Positions 11,053-18,768 of a stretch of DNA of 30,822 nt are shown piece after piece; within the stretch, counting starts at the first letter, position 1; each line of letters starts with the position of its first letter. The stretch comes from a virus. Location: the IMG/VR virus record IMGVR_UViG_3300031857_000911, positions 1-30,822 of that record; one strand, written 5' to 3'. Under the pieces are notes generated by a model. That model ran no database searches, had not been told where the DNA came from, and saw only the letters and a list, made by a program, of their open reading frames with translations. Position numbers and translations under genes: made by a program.

Positions 11053-11479
11053 TAAGAGATTCTAACACAATTTCAGGTGCAACAAATTTGTTAGCATCAT
11101 GTTTTGTATTTTCCCACCATAAAAATTGGTTTGAAACCAAGTGTTTCCTATCTTTTAACAAATTAATATTTTCAGGATGCCCAAAAATATTTGGATCGGA
11201 AACTGACCATAGAACTATACCATATTTTTTACGATCCCAAGCAAAATGTTGAAAAAAAGAATCGCAACTTATCCATATACGGCATTGATCTACAAGCTTT
11301 CCAAGCTCATCTAATGATAAATTTTTTCTAAAATCATCAACTAATTGATCTTCACCATCAATTCCAACTTGAACTATTGGTTCTTTAATTAGTCTAATAA
11401 GCTCCTTCCAATAAGGATAGTTTTTAGGATTAATCTTGCCGTTTCTTAATGCTTTAGAATATGGGCTAATGATGATCAA
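11036..11479 (-). CDS. Glycosyltransferase family 9-like domain (C-terminal half)
   Basis: A 147-residue protein. It opens (M)IIISPYSKALRNGKINPKN, then YPYWKELI, VQVGIDGEDQLVDDF, and WISCDSFFQHFAWDRKKYGI with VLWSVSDP.IFGH. This matches the sugar-nucleotide half of GT9 (heptosyltransferase-like) enzymes, where D/S of 'S.DSf..H' lines the donor pocket. The TTG at 11479 is preferred, with AGGA 9 bases upstream; an ATG at 11500 would add seven residues inside the previous gene. The preceding 516-residue protein ends in what looks like the GT9 N-terminal half, so the two may act as one split enzyme. Confidence 0.7.
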   Translation of the reverse strand: MIIISPYSKALRNGKINPKNYPYWKELIRLIKEPIVQVGIDGEDQLVDDFRKNLSLDELGKLVDQCRIWISCDSFFQHFAWDRKKYGIVLWSVSDPNIFGHPENINLLKDRKHLVSNQFLWWENTKHDANKFVAPEIVLESLNAKQA

Positions 11480-13016
11480 GATATAATTTCCTATAAGCAT
11501 TTTCTAAACTATCAGTCCATTTCCATTCAGCCATTTTTTTATAAATACTCCATTGATCTAAATTACCAAACAATGCTTGAGCTTCAGCAATAGGTCTGCC
11601 AGGAATAATGTCAGGATAGCAAGTAAATATTTCTGCATTTGTAATGTCAGGCATGACACGCTTAAATACAATGTGATCACCCATACCGCAATTAAGCACT
11701 ACAATAATTTTATTTTTGTAAGATATTATGTTTTTAAATATTTTTTCATCATGCTCATATAAAGCTTGATTTGTTTCTGATCTAATACCGCCATTAGGAT
11801 TTTTAAGATGCCATGTAGTTGCATCAGGAACGGCTAAAAGCGTATAGCCTTTTTGATGTAGGCCATAAGTAAATAATGTTTCCTCTCGATGCGCCACTCT
11901 TGATAGGCCTAAATTGTAATCTTGTATTCCGGCACGATAAAGAAAAGAACAATGTAAATGTTCAACTTCTTTTACTTGTTTTATTTCTGCCCATTGAATA
12001 TTAGGTTCTTGATCTATATGTTCTATTTTGCCTGTGCATTGAGCAGTATTAGGATTAACAGGCAAAGTTAATATTGATCCACCTATTGCACCTACATCCT
12101 TATCTATCCAATAACATAAATTATTTAATACATTAGCTTCAGGTATAGCATCATCATCAACACGCCAAACCCAATCATAGCCCATTGTATTTGCCATTTG
12201 ATGAATATGGTGTTGGCCTTTTTTGCCCGCAAATAACCATTCCCATTTAACACCTTTGTAATTAAGAATGCTAAATAAATGCTGATAAATAAAGTTATTA
12301 CGCATATCTTCAGGTTGATCATTGTCATCAAATATAATAAGTTTGTCAGGAAGTTTTGTTTGATTGGCAATAGCATTAATTACCATTGAAAGTGTCGTAT
12401 GATAACGACCTCTTGTGGCCACCGAACATAAAACAGTTTCGCCCCATTTACCAATCATTAAATTACAAGAATTGTTTTGACTAATTGGCGTAGGATAAGG
12501 ATGCATTTGGCCATGTTCGTTTATGTATTGAAAATGAAAGCCTTTAAAATGCGATTCATTTAAGCCATGAAGTTTATGATGCTCACCCCAAAATCCTTTA
12601 GGCTCATTGTGCGGAACTGTAAATAATAATCTTTTACAATGTTTTTTTAACTTTTCTAATATCTCAAGGCCATTATCTAAATGCTCAATTACCTCAAAAG
12701 CAATAATGGTATCGTATTGATCTAAATCATAGGTATTTATATCAGCATGGATAAACTGTGCGTTTTCACTCCATTGTTGTTCTTTTGCTACTTGAATGAT
12801 AACAGGATCGTAATCTAAACCTGTATATTGAATATGATCAGGAAGGAATTGAAAGCCGTAGCCGTTAGAGCATCCTATTTCAAGGACTTTAGTGCCTATA
12901 ATATTTTGAGAAGCCCATTGGTATCGTTGAGCTTCTCTTGGATATACTTGTTCGCCTTTAAAAAATAAAGCTCTTTCAAAATTATTTTCTAATTTTCTCT
13001 TGTCTTGTATTGTCAT
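11466..13016 (-). CDS. Multidomain methyltransferase - GT2 glycosyltransferase fusion
   Basis: A 516-residue protein with three parts. Residues about 25-190: SAM methyltransferase with LEIGCSNGYG (45-54), LDYD, HADI and FEVIEHL (107-113). Residues about 194-430: GT2-like glycosyltransferase with CSVATRGRYHTTLSMVINAI (197-216), DKLIIFDDND (224-233) and WRVDDDAIPE, whose DDD (287-289) would hold the metal and sugar nucleotide. Residues about 438-516: VVLNCGMGDHIVFKRVMPDI, like the N-terminal strand-loop of GT9 enzymes. It could glycosylate or methylate a fibre or cell-surface sugar. It lies directly downstream of the collagen-like fibre gene, which suggests the fibre as substrate; this is context only. 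Confidence 0.78.
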   Translation of the reverse strand: MTIQDKRKLENNFERALFFKGEQVYPREAQRYQWASQNIIGTKVLEIGCSNGYGFQFLPDHIQYTGLDYDPVIIQVAKEQQWSENAQFIHADINTYDLDQYDTIIAFEVIEHLDNGLEILEKLKKHCKRLLFTVPHNEPKGFWGEHHKLHGLNESHFKGFHFQYINEHGQMHPYPTPISQNNSCNLMIGKWGETVLCSVATRGRYHTTLSMVINAIANQTKLPDKLIIFDDNDQPEDMRNNFIYQHLFSILNYKGVKWEWLFAGKKGQHHIHQMANTMGYDWVWRVDDDAIPEANVLNNLCYWIDKDVGAIGGSILTLPVNPNTAQCTGKIEHIDQEPNIQWAEIKQVKEVEHLHCSFLYRAGIQDYNLGLSRVAHREETLFTYGLHQKGYTLLAVPDATTWHLKNPNGGIRSETNQALYEHDEKIFKNIISYKNKIIVVLNCGMGDHIVFKRVMPDITNAEIFTCYPDIIPGRPIAEAQALFGNLDQWSIYKKMAEWKWTDSLENAYRKLYLDHH

Positions 13017-13022
13017 TAAATT

Positions 13023-15965
13023 TTATGCCGCAGGATACACCGCATCCACTAATTGCCCTGCGCTTAACGCAGTTGCAAAAACTATTTGATTGCCTGAAGT
13101 TACAGTTACATCGCTACCATTTCTCATTTTAACACCTTGTAAATAAACTTCTATTTTACCTGAAACATAATTTACACTTGTTGAAAATGTTGTTTGAGAT
13201 GATGTTGATGTAAATGTATCATAAGTTAATGCGCCTGTTGATACGCCTGAATAACCTGAATAACCTGAATAGCCACTTACACCAATATTAATGCCCGAAT
13301 AAGCAATAGCTTGAACAACATCAGTCGTAGTGCAGGCGCTAATAGTAAATGATGTGCCATTAGTAGCAGTTACATCAGCATCAGCTAATTTAGCACCATT
13401 TCGATATACATCTAAATAGCCAACAGTATATGAAACATTAAATACAGTTTGACCAGCAGTAGGTGTGAAATCAGTTACTATTCTTGCGGTGCTAGTTGCA
13501 TTAGTGCCACTATAACCACTAAAGCCGCTCAAGCCTTGTGCACCTGAATAACCACTAAATCCTGAAGCGCCGTCTTGACCACTATATCCGCTAAAGCCAC
13601 TCGCACCATCTTGGCCTGAATAACCACTATAACCACTATAACCGCTGATACCTGAACCCCAATATGCGCCACTAACGCCATCGGATACAAGATAATAACC
13701 GCTAAAACCTGATTGATTAGGTAATAATGAATTTAATGCAACCGCAGGTGCTTGATTTTTCCATACGCTAGTTGAACTATCATAAAGAAGCGCACTATTA
13801 TTAGATACAGGATTAGTAATTAGAACATTATGTAACTCATCTAATTCCCAACCATTATTAATATTTACAAAAATTTCACCGCTTGATGAATTAACTTTTA
13901 ATACCCATCCTAAAAATACAGTATGAGCTGGTGCTGATGGGCGAGTTGCGGTAAATGCACCCGCAGTTTGTGATAAATAAATATCATCGCCAGCAGTAAA
14001 TCCATTTGTATTAATACCACGAACAACACCGAATGTCGTAACAAAACCTTCCGCACCTGCGGCAATAGATTCTGTAACAATACCTAATGTTGCGGCTGAC
14101 AAAGGTTCGGAATCAGCATCAGCTAATACGACCGCTGGTCTTTGACCTTGCGCACCATTAACCGCAACTACTTGACCAATAGTTAATGTTGATGCCGTAT
14201 TATTAAATGCTAATACGACATTTTCTTGGCCAATAGGAAGTGTTACATTTCCGCCTTTAAGGCCAAATTGTAATGTGCCATCGCCACCATCATAAAATAA
14301 TCGACCTTCAGCCGTTGTTGCAAAAGGTGAATTAATATCAAAGTCAATATATTCAGGTGTTGAAATAGATGTAATACCTGATATGCCACCACTTGGCATA
14401 GCGCCACTATAACCACTATAACCGCTGAAGCCACTATAACCGCTTTCGCCTGATCCTGAATAACCTGAATAGCCTGATATGCCGCTGAAACCGCTGAATC
14501 CACTTATACCTGACAAACCATCTTGGCCACTATAACCGCTGAAACCTGATTCACCTGAATAGCCTGAAAAACCTGACAAGCCTTGTGGGCCTGCTTCACC
14601 GCTATATCCGCTGAATCCTGATATACCCGATCCGCTATATCCTGAATAGCCTGAAAAACCTGATAAACCTTCAGCGCCCGAATAACCGCTTATTCCGCTG
14701 AAGCCGGATATACCGCTATCACCGCTGAAGCCGGAAAAGCCTGAAGTTCCTGACAAACCATCTTGACCTGAATATCCGCTAAATCCTGACCAACCGCTAA
14801 TGCCACTCCAGCCTGATTGACCTGAAAAACCTGAATCACCGCTCACACCATCTTGACCGCTGAAGCCTGAATAACCTGATATTCCGCTGAAGCCACTTAA
14901 ACCGCTAGCACCAACCTCACCTGAATAACCGCTATAACCTGATTGGCCATCTTGACCGCTGATGCCTGACCAGCCACTAAATCCTGACAAGCCACTTTCA
15001 CCTGAATAACCACTAAATCCTGACAAACCGCTAGCACCCGCAGGGCCTACAATTTGACCTACATTAATCCAAGCTGATCCATCCCATACATATAAATCGC
15101 CATCGGATTCTACAATGTATGCATCATTTAAATTAGCGCTAGGTGGTAAAGATGCAGGATTAGGAACTGTGCCAATAATATTAATAGATGTGCCTTGTTG
15201 GCCGCTATATCCACTAAAGCCGCTGAAACCGCTATAACCGCTTTCACCACTAAATCCTGACCAACCGCTGATTCCTGATCCGCTATAACCACTTTCGCCT
15301 GACCAACCGCTGAAGCCGGATATACCTGAATCGCCTGAATAGCCGGATATACCACTCGCGCCTGACCAACCACTTATACCGCTGAAACCTGAAAAACCTG
15401 ACAAGCCGTCTTGGCCACTAAAACCACTCCAACCTGATATGCCTGAAAAACCACTCCATCCGCTTATACCTGATTCGCCTGACCAACCGCTTATACCGCT
15501 ACCTGAATATCCTGAATAACCGCTGAAACCGCTATAACCGCTAATACCGCTACCTGAATATCCACTAAAACCTGATTGGCCACTAAAGCCACTAATACCG
15601 CTAAAACCTGATTGGCCGCTAAATCCGCTAATGCCATCTTGACCTGAATAACCACTATACCCTGAAATGCCTTGAGGGCCTTGTGCGCCTGAATAACCTG
15701 ATTGGCCTGAAAAGCCTGATAAACCTTGAATTCCTTGTGCGCCACTTTCGCCGCTGAAGCCGGAGTAGCCTGAATAGCCACTTAAACCACTAAAACCACT
15801 TGCGCCAACGCCACTAAAGCCTGAATAACCTGAATAGCCGGAGTATCCTGATACGCCTGAAGCGCCTGCAACGCCACGATCAATAGTAATTTCTGTTGTT
15901 GGTGTTGGTGTTACTTCAACTGTAATATTGTTGCTATCAATAACATCAATAGAATAATTAGCCAT
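13023..15965 (-). CDS. Collagen-like tail fibre protein with Gly-X-Ser repeats
   Basis: A 980-residue fibre. Residues 1-30 form a folded attachment end. Triplet repeats run at about 31-258, 307-522, 770-820 and 893-908, mostly Gly-(Tyr/Phe/Trp/Ile/Leu)-Ser (for example GYSGFSG, GISGWSG). A 48-residue domain (259-306, with DAYIVESDGDLYVWDGSAW) interrupts the first two blocks. Residues 523-769 are a beta-rich globular domain. Two C-terminal units, starting about 830 (FTPTAGQTVFNVSYTVGYLD) and 917 (FTSTSSQTTFSTSVNYVSGK), are homologous receptor-end domains common in phage fibres. Proline is almost absent from the repeats, unlike classic collagen. It is probably a trimeric side or tip fibre for host recognition. 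Confidence 0.85.
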   Translation of the reverse strand: MANYSIDVIDSNNITVEVTPTPTTEITIDRGVAGASGVSGYSGYSGYSGFSGVGASGFSGLSGYSGYSGFSGESGAQGIQGLSGFSGQSGYSGAQGPQGISGYSGYSGQDGISGFSGQSGFSGISGFSGQSGFSGYSGSGISGYSGFSGYSGYSGSGISGWSGESGISGWSGFSGISGWSGFSGQDGLSGFSGFSGISGWSGASGISGYSGDSGISGFSGWSGESGYSGSGISGWSGFSGESGYSGFSGFSGYSGQQGTSINIIGTVPNPASLPPSANLNDAYIVESDGDLYVWDGSAWINVGQIVGPAGASGLSGFSGYSGESGLSGFSGWSGISGQDGQSGYSGYSGEVGASGLSGFSGISGYSGFSGQDGVSGDSGFSGQSGWSGISGWSGFSGYSGQDGLSGTSGFSGFSGDSGISGFSGISGYSGAEGLSGFSGYSGYSGSGISGFSGYSGEAGPQGLSGFSGYSGESGFSGYSGQDGLSGISGFSGFSGISGYSGYSGSGESGYSGFSGYSGYSGAMPSGGISGITSISTPEYIDFDINSPFATTAEGRLFYDGGDGTLQFGLKGGNVTLPIGQENVVLAFNNTASTLTIGQVVAVNGAQGQRPAVVLADADSEPLSAATLGIVTESIAAGAEGFVTTFGVVRGINTNGFTAGDDIYLSQTAGAFTATRPSAPAHTVFLGWVLKVNSSSGEIFVNINNGWELDELHNVLITNPVSNNSALLYDSSTSVWKNQAPAVALNSLLPNQSGFSGYYLVSDGVSGAYWGSGISGYSGYSGYSGQDGASGFSGYSGQDGASGFSGYSGAQGLSGFSGYSGTNATSTARIVTDFTPTAGQTVFNVSYTVGYLDVYRNGAKLADADVTATNGTSFTISACTTTDVVQAIAYSGINIGVSGYSGYSGYSGVSTGALTYDTFTSTSSQTTFSTSVNYVSGKIEVYLQGVKMRNGSDVTVTSGNQIVFATALSAGQLVDAVYPAA

Positions 15966-15966
15966 A

Positions 15967-16446
15967 TTAGTTCACCACGCCATCTGATCTGACTAGAAAT
16001 AATAAGAAGATAATCATATCTTGAGCGGGAGTTGATCCTGAAGATGGGAATGAAATTTTAATGCGACCTGAAAAGCCTACACAGTTTTGAGCATTAATAT
16101 CTAATTGTGGATCGGTAGAAATAACTGACCATGTAGATTCGTCTATTTCTAAAGTAAATGTGCCTGCGGCATCAACGCGATTAGATATAGTTAAAGAAAC
16201 AGGGGTTGGTGGTGGAGTATAATCAGCAATATCAAAAGTTAATCCATAGCGACTATCTCTAATATTAGATAATTGCCTACGAATAATAGATGCATCAATA
16301 GTAGCGCCTGTAAGATTAACAGGTGATCCACCATTATTAAATGCTAAATTCCAAAAAGTTTTTTGATTATATACAAGTTCGCCTGCAATAATTTCATTGT
16401 CAAAGCCTGATACTTGTTGAAGGGTATTTTTATTAAAGATAGCCAT
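15967..16446 (-). CDS. Tail/baseplate accessory protein
   Basis: A 159-residue, beta-rich protein with NGG-SPVNLTGATIDASIIRR and SLTISNRVDAAGTFTLEIDE, the pattern of small 'BppU-like' tail accessory domains seen next to fibre genes. No transmembrane or catalytic motif. It abuts the collagen-like fibre gene (one base between), so it may connect that fibre to the tail tip. An 84-base non-coding gap separates it from the oxygenase gene; I see no firm promoter or gene there. Confidence 0.65.
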   Translation of the reverse strand: MAIFNKNTLQQVSGFDNEIIAGELVYNQKTFWNLAFNNGGSPVNLTGATIDASIIRRQLSNIRDSRYGLTFDIADYTPPPTPVSLTISNRVDAAGTFTLEIDESTWSVISTDPQLDINAQNCVGFSGRIKISFPSSGSTPAQDMIIFLLFLVRSDGVVN

Positions 16447-16530
16447 AATTTCCTCACTAGGTTAATAACGCGCCTATGTGCTTACAGAACGCGGATGGTC
16501 TTATCTTATTAATAACTTATTTTACCATAA

Positions 16531-17682
16531 TTATTTAAAATATGGGCCTACTAACCATGTAACAACTGTAAATCTTTTTCCTTTTATTACAGGCTCTACG
16601 CCATGAACCATAAAAGATGGAAATACAATAATGTCGCCTTTTTCTTGAGGTGGATATATTTTTTCATGACTATTCATAATATAAAACTTTCCACCTTCAA
16701 AGTCATCATTAAGAATAGCTAAACAAGTAAGCTTTCTTGTTTCATTTCCTAATTGATGAAAAGTATCAACATGAGCTTCATATTTGCCATCAACTTCATA
16801 CATCAAAAATTCTGTTTGATTTGAATGAGTAATATTGTATTGCCATTTTTCATGATTAATATTTAAACCGCATGAAGTAAGTGTTGCGCCTATGCCTTGA
16901 TTTTGTGGAAGCATTACTCTTAATACATTTCTAATATTAAGATTTATATTAGTAACAGGATCGCGACCTTCACCAATAAATGGTTGTTCTTTTTCTGTTT
17001 CATCTTTTGAATATTCTTTAATTAAATTATCACAAAAATTATTAGAAACCCCATTTTTAATTACATATGCAACATCAAATTGATTGTTTTGAATTGTATT
17101 TTCTGTTTTACTAATACCTAATGATTTACGCTTATCATACTTCCATTCAGCATAAAAGCCATTAGCATCAACATAATGCAAAAATACTTGTGCTTGCCAT
17201 TGTCCTTCAATATAAGGTTCGCGCCAATGCCATTTATCGCAACCACGATACATAACGGCATCGCCTATTTCCATATCTATTTTATTTACATTAACTATTT
17301 TATCTTCATCATCACCCATATAAATAGGCCATACATTACCTTCAAAACCTAATGTAATGGTAGCTGATATTTCACAAGCAGGTCTATCTCGATGATTTTT
17401 TAATTCCTCACCTTGTTGATTATAAAGGCGAGCATAAGAATAAGTAGGGAATAATTTAAGTCCCGATGCTTGTTCAAAGTGCGGTGTTAAATCTTCTAAT
17501 AATTTATCAAAAGTTAATGTGCCATGTATGGCTTGTGATAAAGGACATTGTTCATCTTTAACTGTTTTATTTTCATCAACTAATTTTTTAAGTTCTTTTG
17601 TTAATTCTTTACATGAATCTAAATGTAAAAAATTTTTTAAATGAACATAACCTTTGTTTTGAAACTCTTGTATTGTATTCAT
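16531..17682 (-). CDS. Tandem 2OG-Fe(II) oxygenase (two domains)
   Basis: A 383-residue protein with two double-stranded beta-helix domains of the 2-oxoglutarate/Fe(II) family. Domain 1 (about 1-185) has YARLYNQQGEELKNHRDRP with H97-x-D99, then GDAVMYRG and HWR with H152 as the likely third iron ligand. Domain 2 (about 200-383) resembles prolyl-4-hydroxylase-type phage enzymes: YEAHVDTFH with H304-x-D306, GGKFYIM, GDIIVFPSFMVHGVEPV with H360, and R370 for 2OG binding. The two domains are distinct, not simple copies. It would hydroxylate an amino acid, nucleic acid or small molecule. It sits between fibre genes, two genes from the collagen-like fibre. Confidence 0.85.
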   Translation of the reverse strand: MNTIQEFQNKGYVHLKNFLHLDSCKELTKELKKLVDENKTVKDEQCPLSQAIHGTLTFDKLLEDLTPHFEQASGLKLFPTYSYARLYNQQGEELKNHRDRPACEISATITLGFEGNVWPIYMGDDEDKIVNVNKIDMEIGDAVMYRGCDKWHWREPYIEGQWQAQVFLHYVDANGFYAEWKYDKRKSLGISKTENTIQNNQFDVAYVIKNGVSNNFCDNLIKEYSKDETEKEQPFIGEGRDPVTNINLNIRNVLRVMLPQNQGIGATLTSCGLNINHEKWQYNITHSNQTEFLMYEVDGKYEAHVDTFHQLGNETRKLTCLAILNDDFEGGKFYIMNSHEKIYPPQEKGDIIVFPSFMVHGVEPVIKGKRFTVVTWLVGPYFK

Positions 17683-17689
17683 ATTATGT

Positions 17690-17905
17690 TTATGTTAATT
17701 CTGCTGGCGCGTCTGTTACCTCAATAAGAAATGGTTTAATTAATTCATCACTTGGATCATACCAAAATTGATCTGCTATTACATCATCCAAGCATGGTGT
17801 CCAAAAACAACCACCTACTTCAAAAGTTTGTCCTTCATCTACTACTTGTGCAACACGATAACCTGTTTCTCTAGGCTCATTAGGGCTAATTAATGCTTTT
17901 TTCAT
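17690..17905 (-). CDS. Small conserved phage protein (MKKALISPNEP type)
   Basis: A 71-residue protein opening MKKALISPNEPRETGYRVAQV, with GQTFEVGGCFWTPCLDDVIA and a W/Y-rich middle (DQFWYDPS). I recall this start as a widespread, unnamed phage protein placed near fibre genes. A good AAAGGA ribosome site precedes the ATG. Beta-rich, no cofactor motif. Probably a small structural or chaperone protein of the tail. Confidence 0.72.
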   Translation of the reverse strand: MKKALISPNEPRETGYRVAQVVDEGQTFEVGGCFWTPCLDDVIADQFWYDPSDELIKPFLIEVTDAPAELT

Positions 17906-17919
17906 TTATTTATCCTTTA

Positions 17920-18759
17920 TTAATATTCTACGACTACAACACCATTGCCGCCACTACCTCCAGTAGTGTTACCAGTAACTCCATTTGCGCCTTGACCGCC
18001 ACCACCATAATTTTGTCCTGGTGCTGAAGTAGGTGTTGTATTTGATCTTGCTCCTCCACCAAAAAATGATCCGCCACCAGTTCCAGCAAGTTCAGTAGGT
18101 GATACTGCTCCTGCACCACCTCCATTACCATGAAATTGCAAAGTTCCAGCAGAGCCAGCTCCTCCTGCTCCACCAGCTCGAGCACCAATGGCTGGAGTTG
18201 AACCGCCCACACCTCCTGTAGCTGAAGCTAAAGCGCCAAACGATGAAGTTCCACCTGTTCCACCTACGCCACCTCCGCCAGGTGTTGTGCCAGCAGAGCC
18301 GCCTGAACCTACAGTTATAGCATAGGGTGTCGATGCAGTTACCGGGCCTACATAAATAGCGCCACCGCCACCACCGCCACCTCCAGCAGAAGCAGAACCA
18401 CCGCCACCACCGCCACCGCCAACAACTGTAACTTTAATTTTTGTGGTAGATGCGGGAGTAGTAAAAGTTCCTGGACTTGTATATACATCCATATTAGTAA
18501 AACCACCACCACCTGATGCGGCGATAGTAATTGAACCACTTCCATTAGTAACTGAAATTCCTGATCCCGCAGTTATTGTAGCTTTTGTTAAAGTATTACC
18601 TGTTGAATTGCCAATTAATAATTGACCATCAGTATAAGTTGATTGGCCTGTGCCACCATTGGCAACCGCTTGAGTGCCTGTTACACCTGTGGCAACATCT
18701 AATTGACCTGATGTATTTACTTTATTAGCCAATTGGCTCAAATTATAAGCTTGTGTCAT
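17920..18759 (-). CDS. Glycine-rich tail fibre/adhesin protein
   Basis: A 279-residue fibre. Residues 1-80 include VANGGTGQSTYTDGQLLIG and a repeat-like ITAGSGISVTNGSGSITIA, a trimeric fibre motif. Residues about 90-112 (VYTSPGTFTTPASTTKIKVT) lead into a long glycine-rich C-terminus (about 113-270) with Gly8-type runs and GGxGG turns, like polyglycine-II sandwiches of phage tip adhesins. It ends NGVVVVEY. It probably binds the host surface. It follows the tail tip gene with AAGGGG as ribosome site. Confidence 0.82.
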   Translation of the reverse strand: MTQAYNLSQLANKVNTSGQLDVATGVTGTQAVANGGTGQSTYTDGQLLIGNSTGNTLTKATITAGSGISVTNGSGSITIAASGGGGFTNMDVYTSPGTFTTPASTTKIKVTVVGGGGGGGGSASAGGGGGGGGAIYVGPVTASTPYAITVGSGGSAGTTPGGGGVGGTGGTSSFGALASATGGVGGSTPAIGARAGGAGGAGSAGTLQFHGNGGGAGAVSPTELAGTGGGSFFGGGARSNTTPTSAPGQNYGGGGQGANGVTGNTTGGSGGNGVVVVEY

Positions 18760-18768
18760 TTTTTCCCC

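Noticed and set aside
14243-15781. Several open frames antisense or alternate to the collagen-like fibre
   Set aside because: They are shadows of triplet-repeat DNA, with biased Ala/Val/Gln composition and no ribosome sites.
13500-15860. Regular short repeats resembling a CRISPR array or minisatellite
   Set aside because: The period is 9 bases and in frame with Gly-X-Ser codons; there are no unique spacers of 30-40 bases.
16447-16530. Possible promoter or hairpin between oxygenase and tail accessory genes
   Set aside because: Only weak CGCG pairing and AT-rich hexamers; no clear -35/-10 pair or T-tract.
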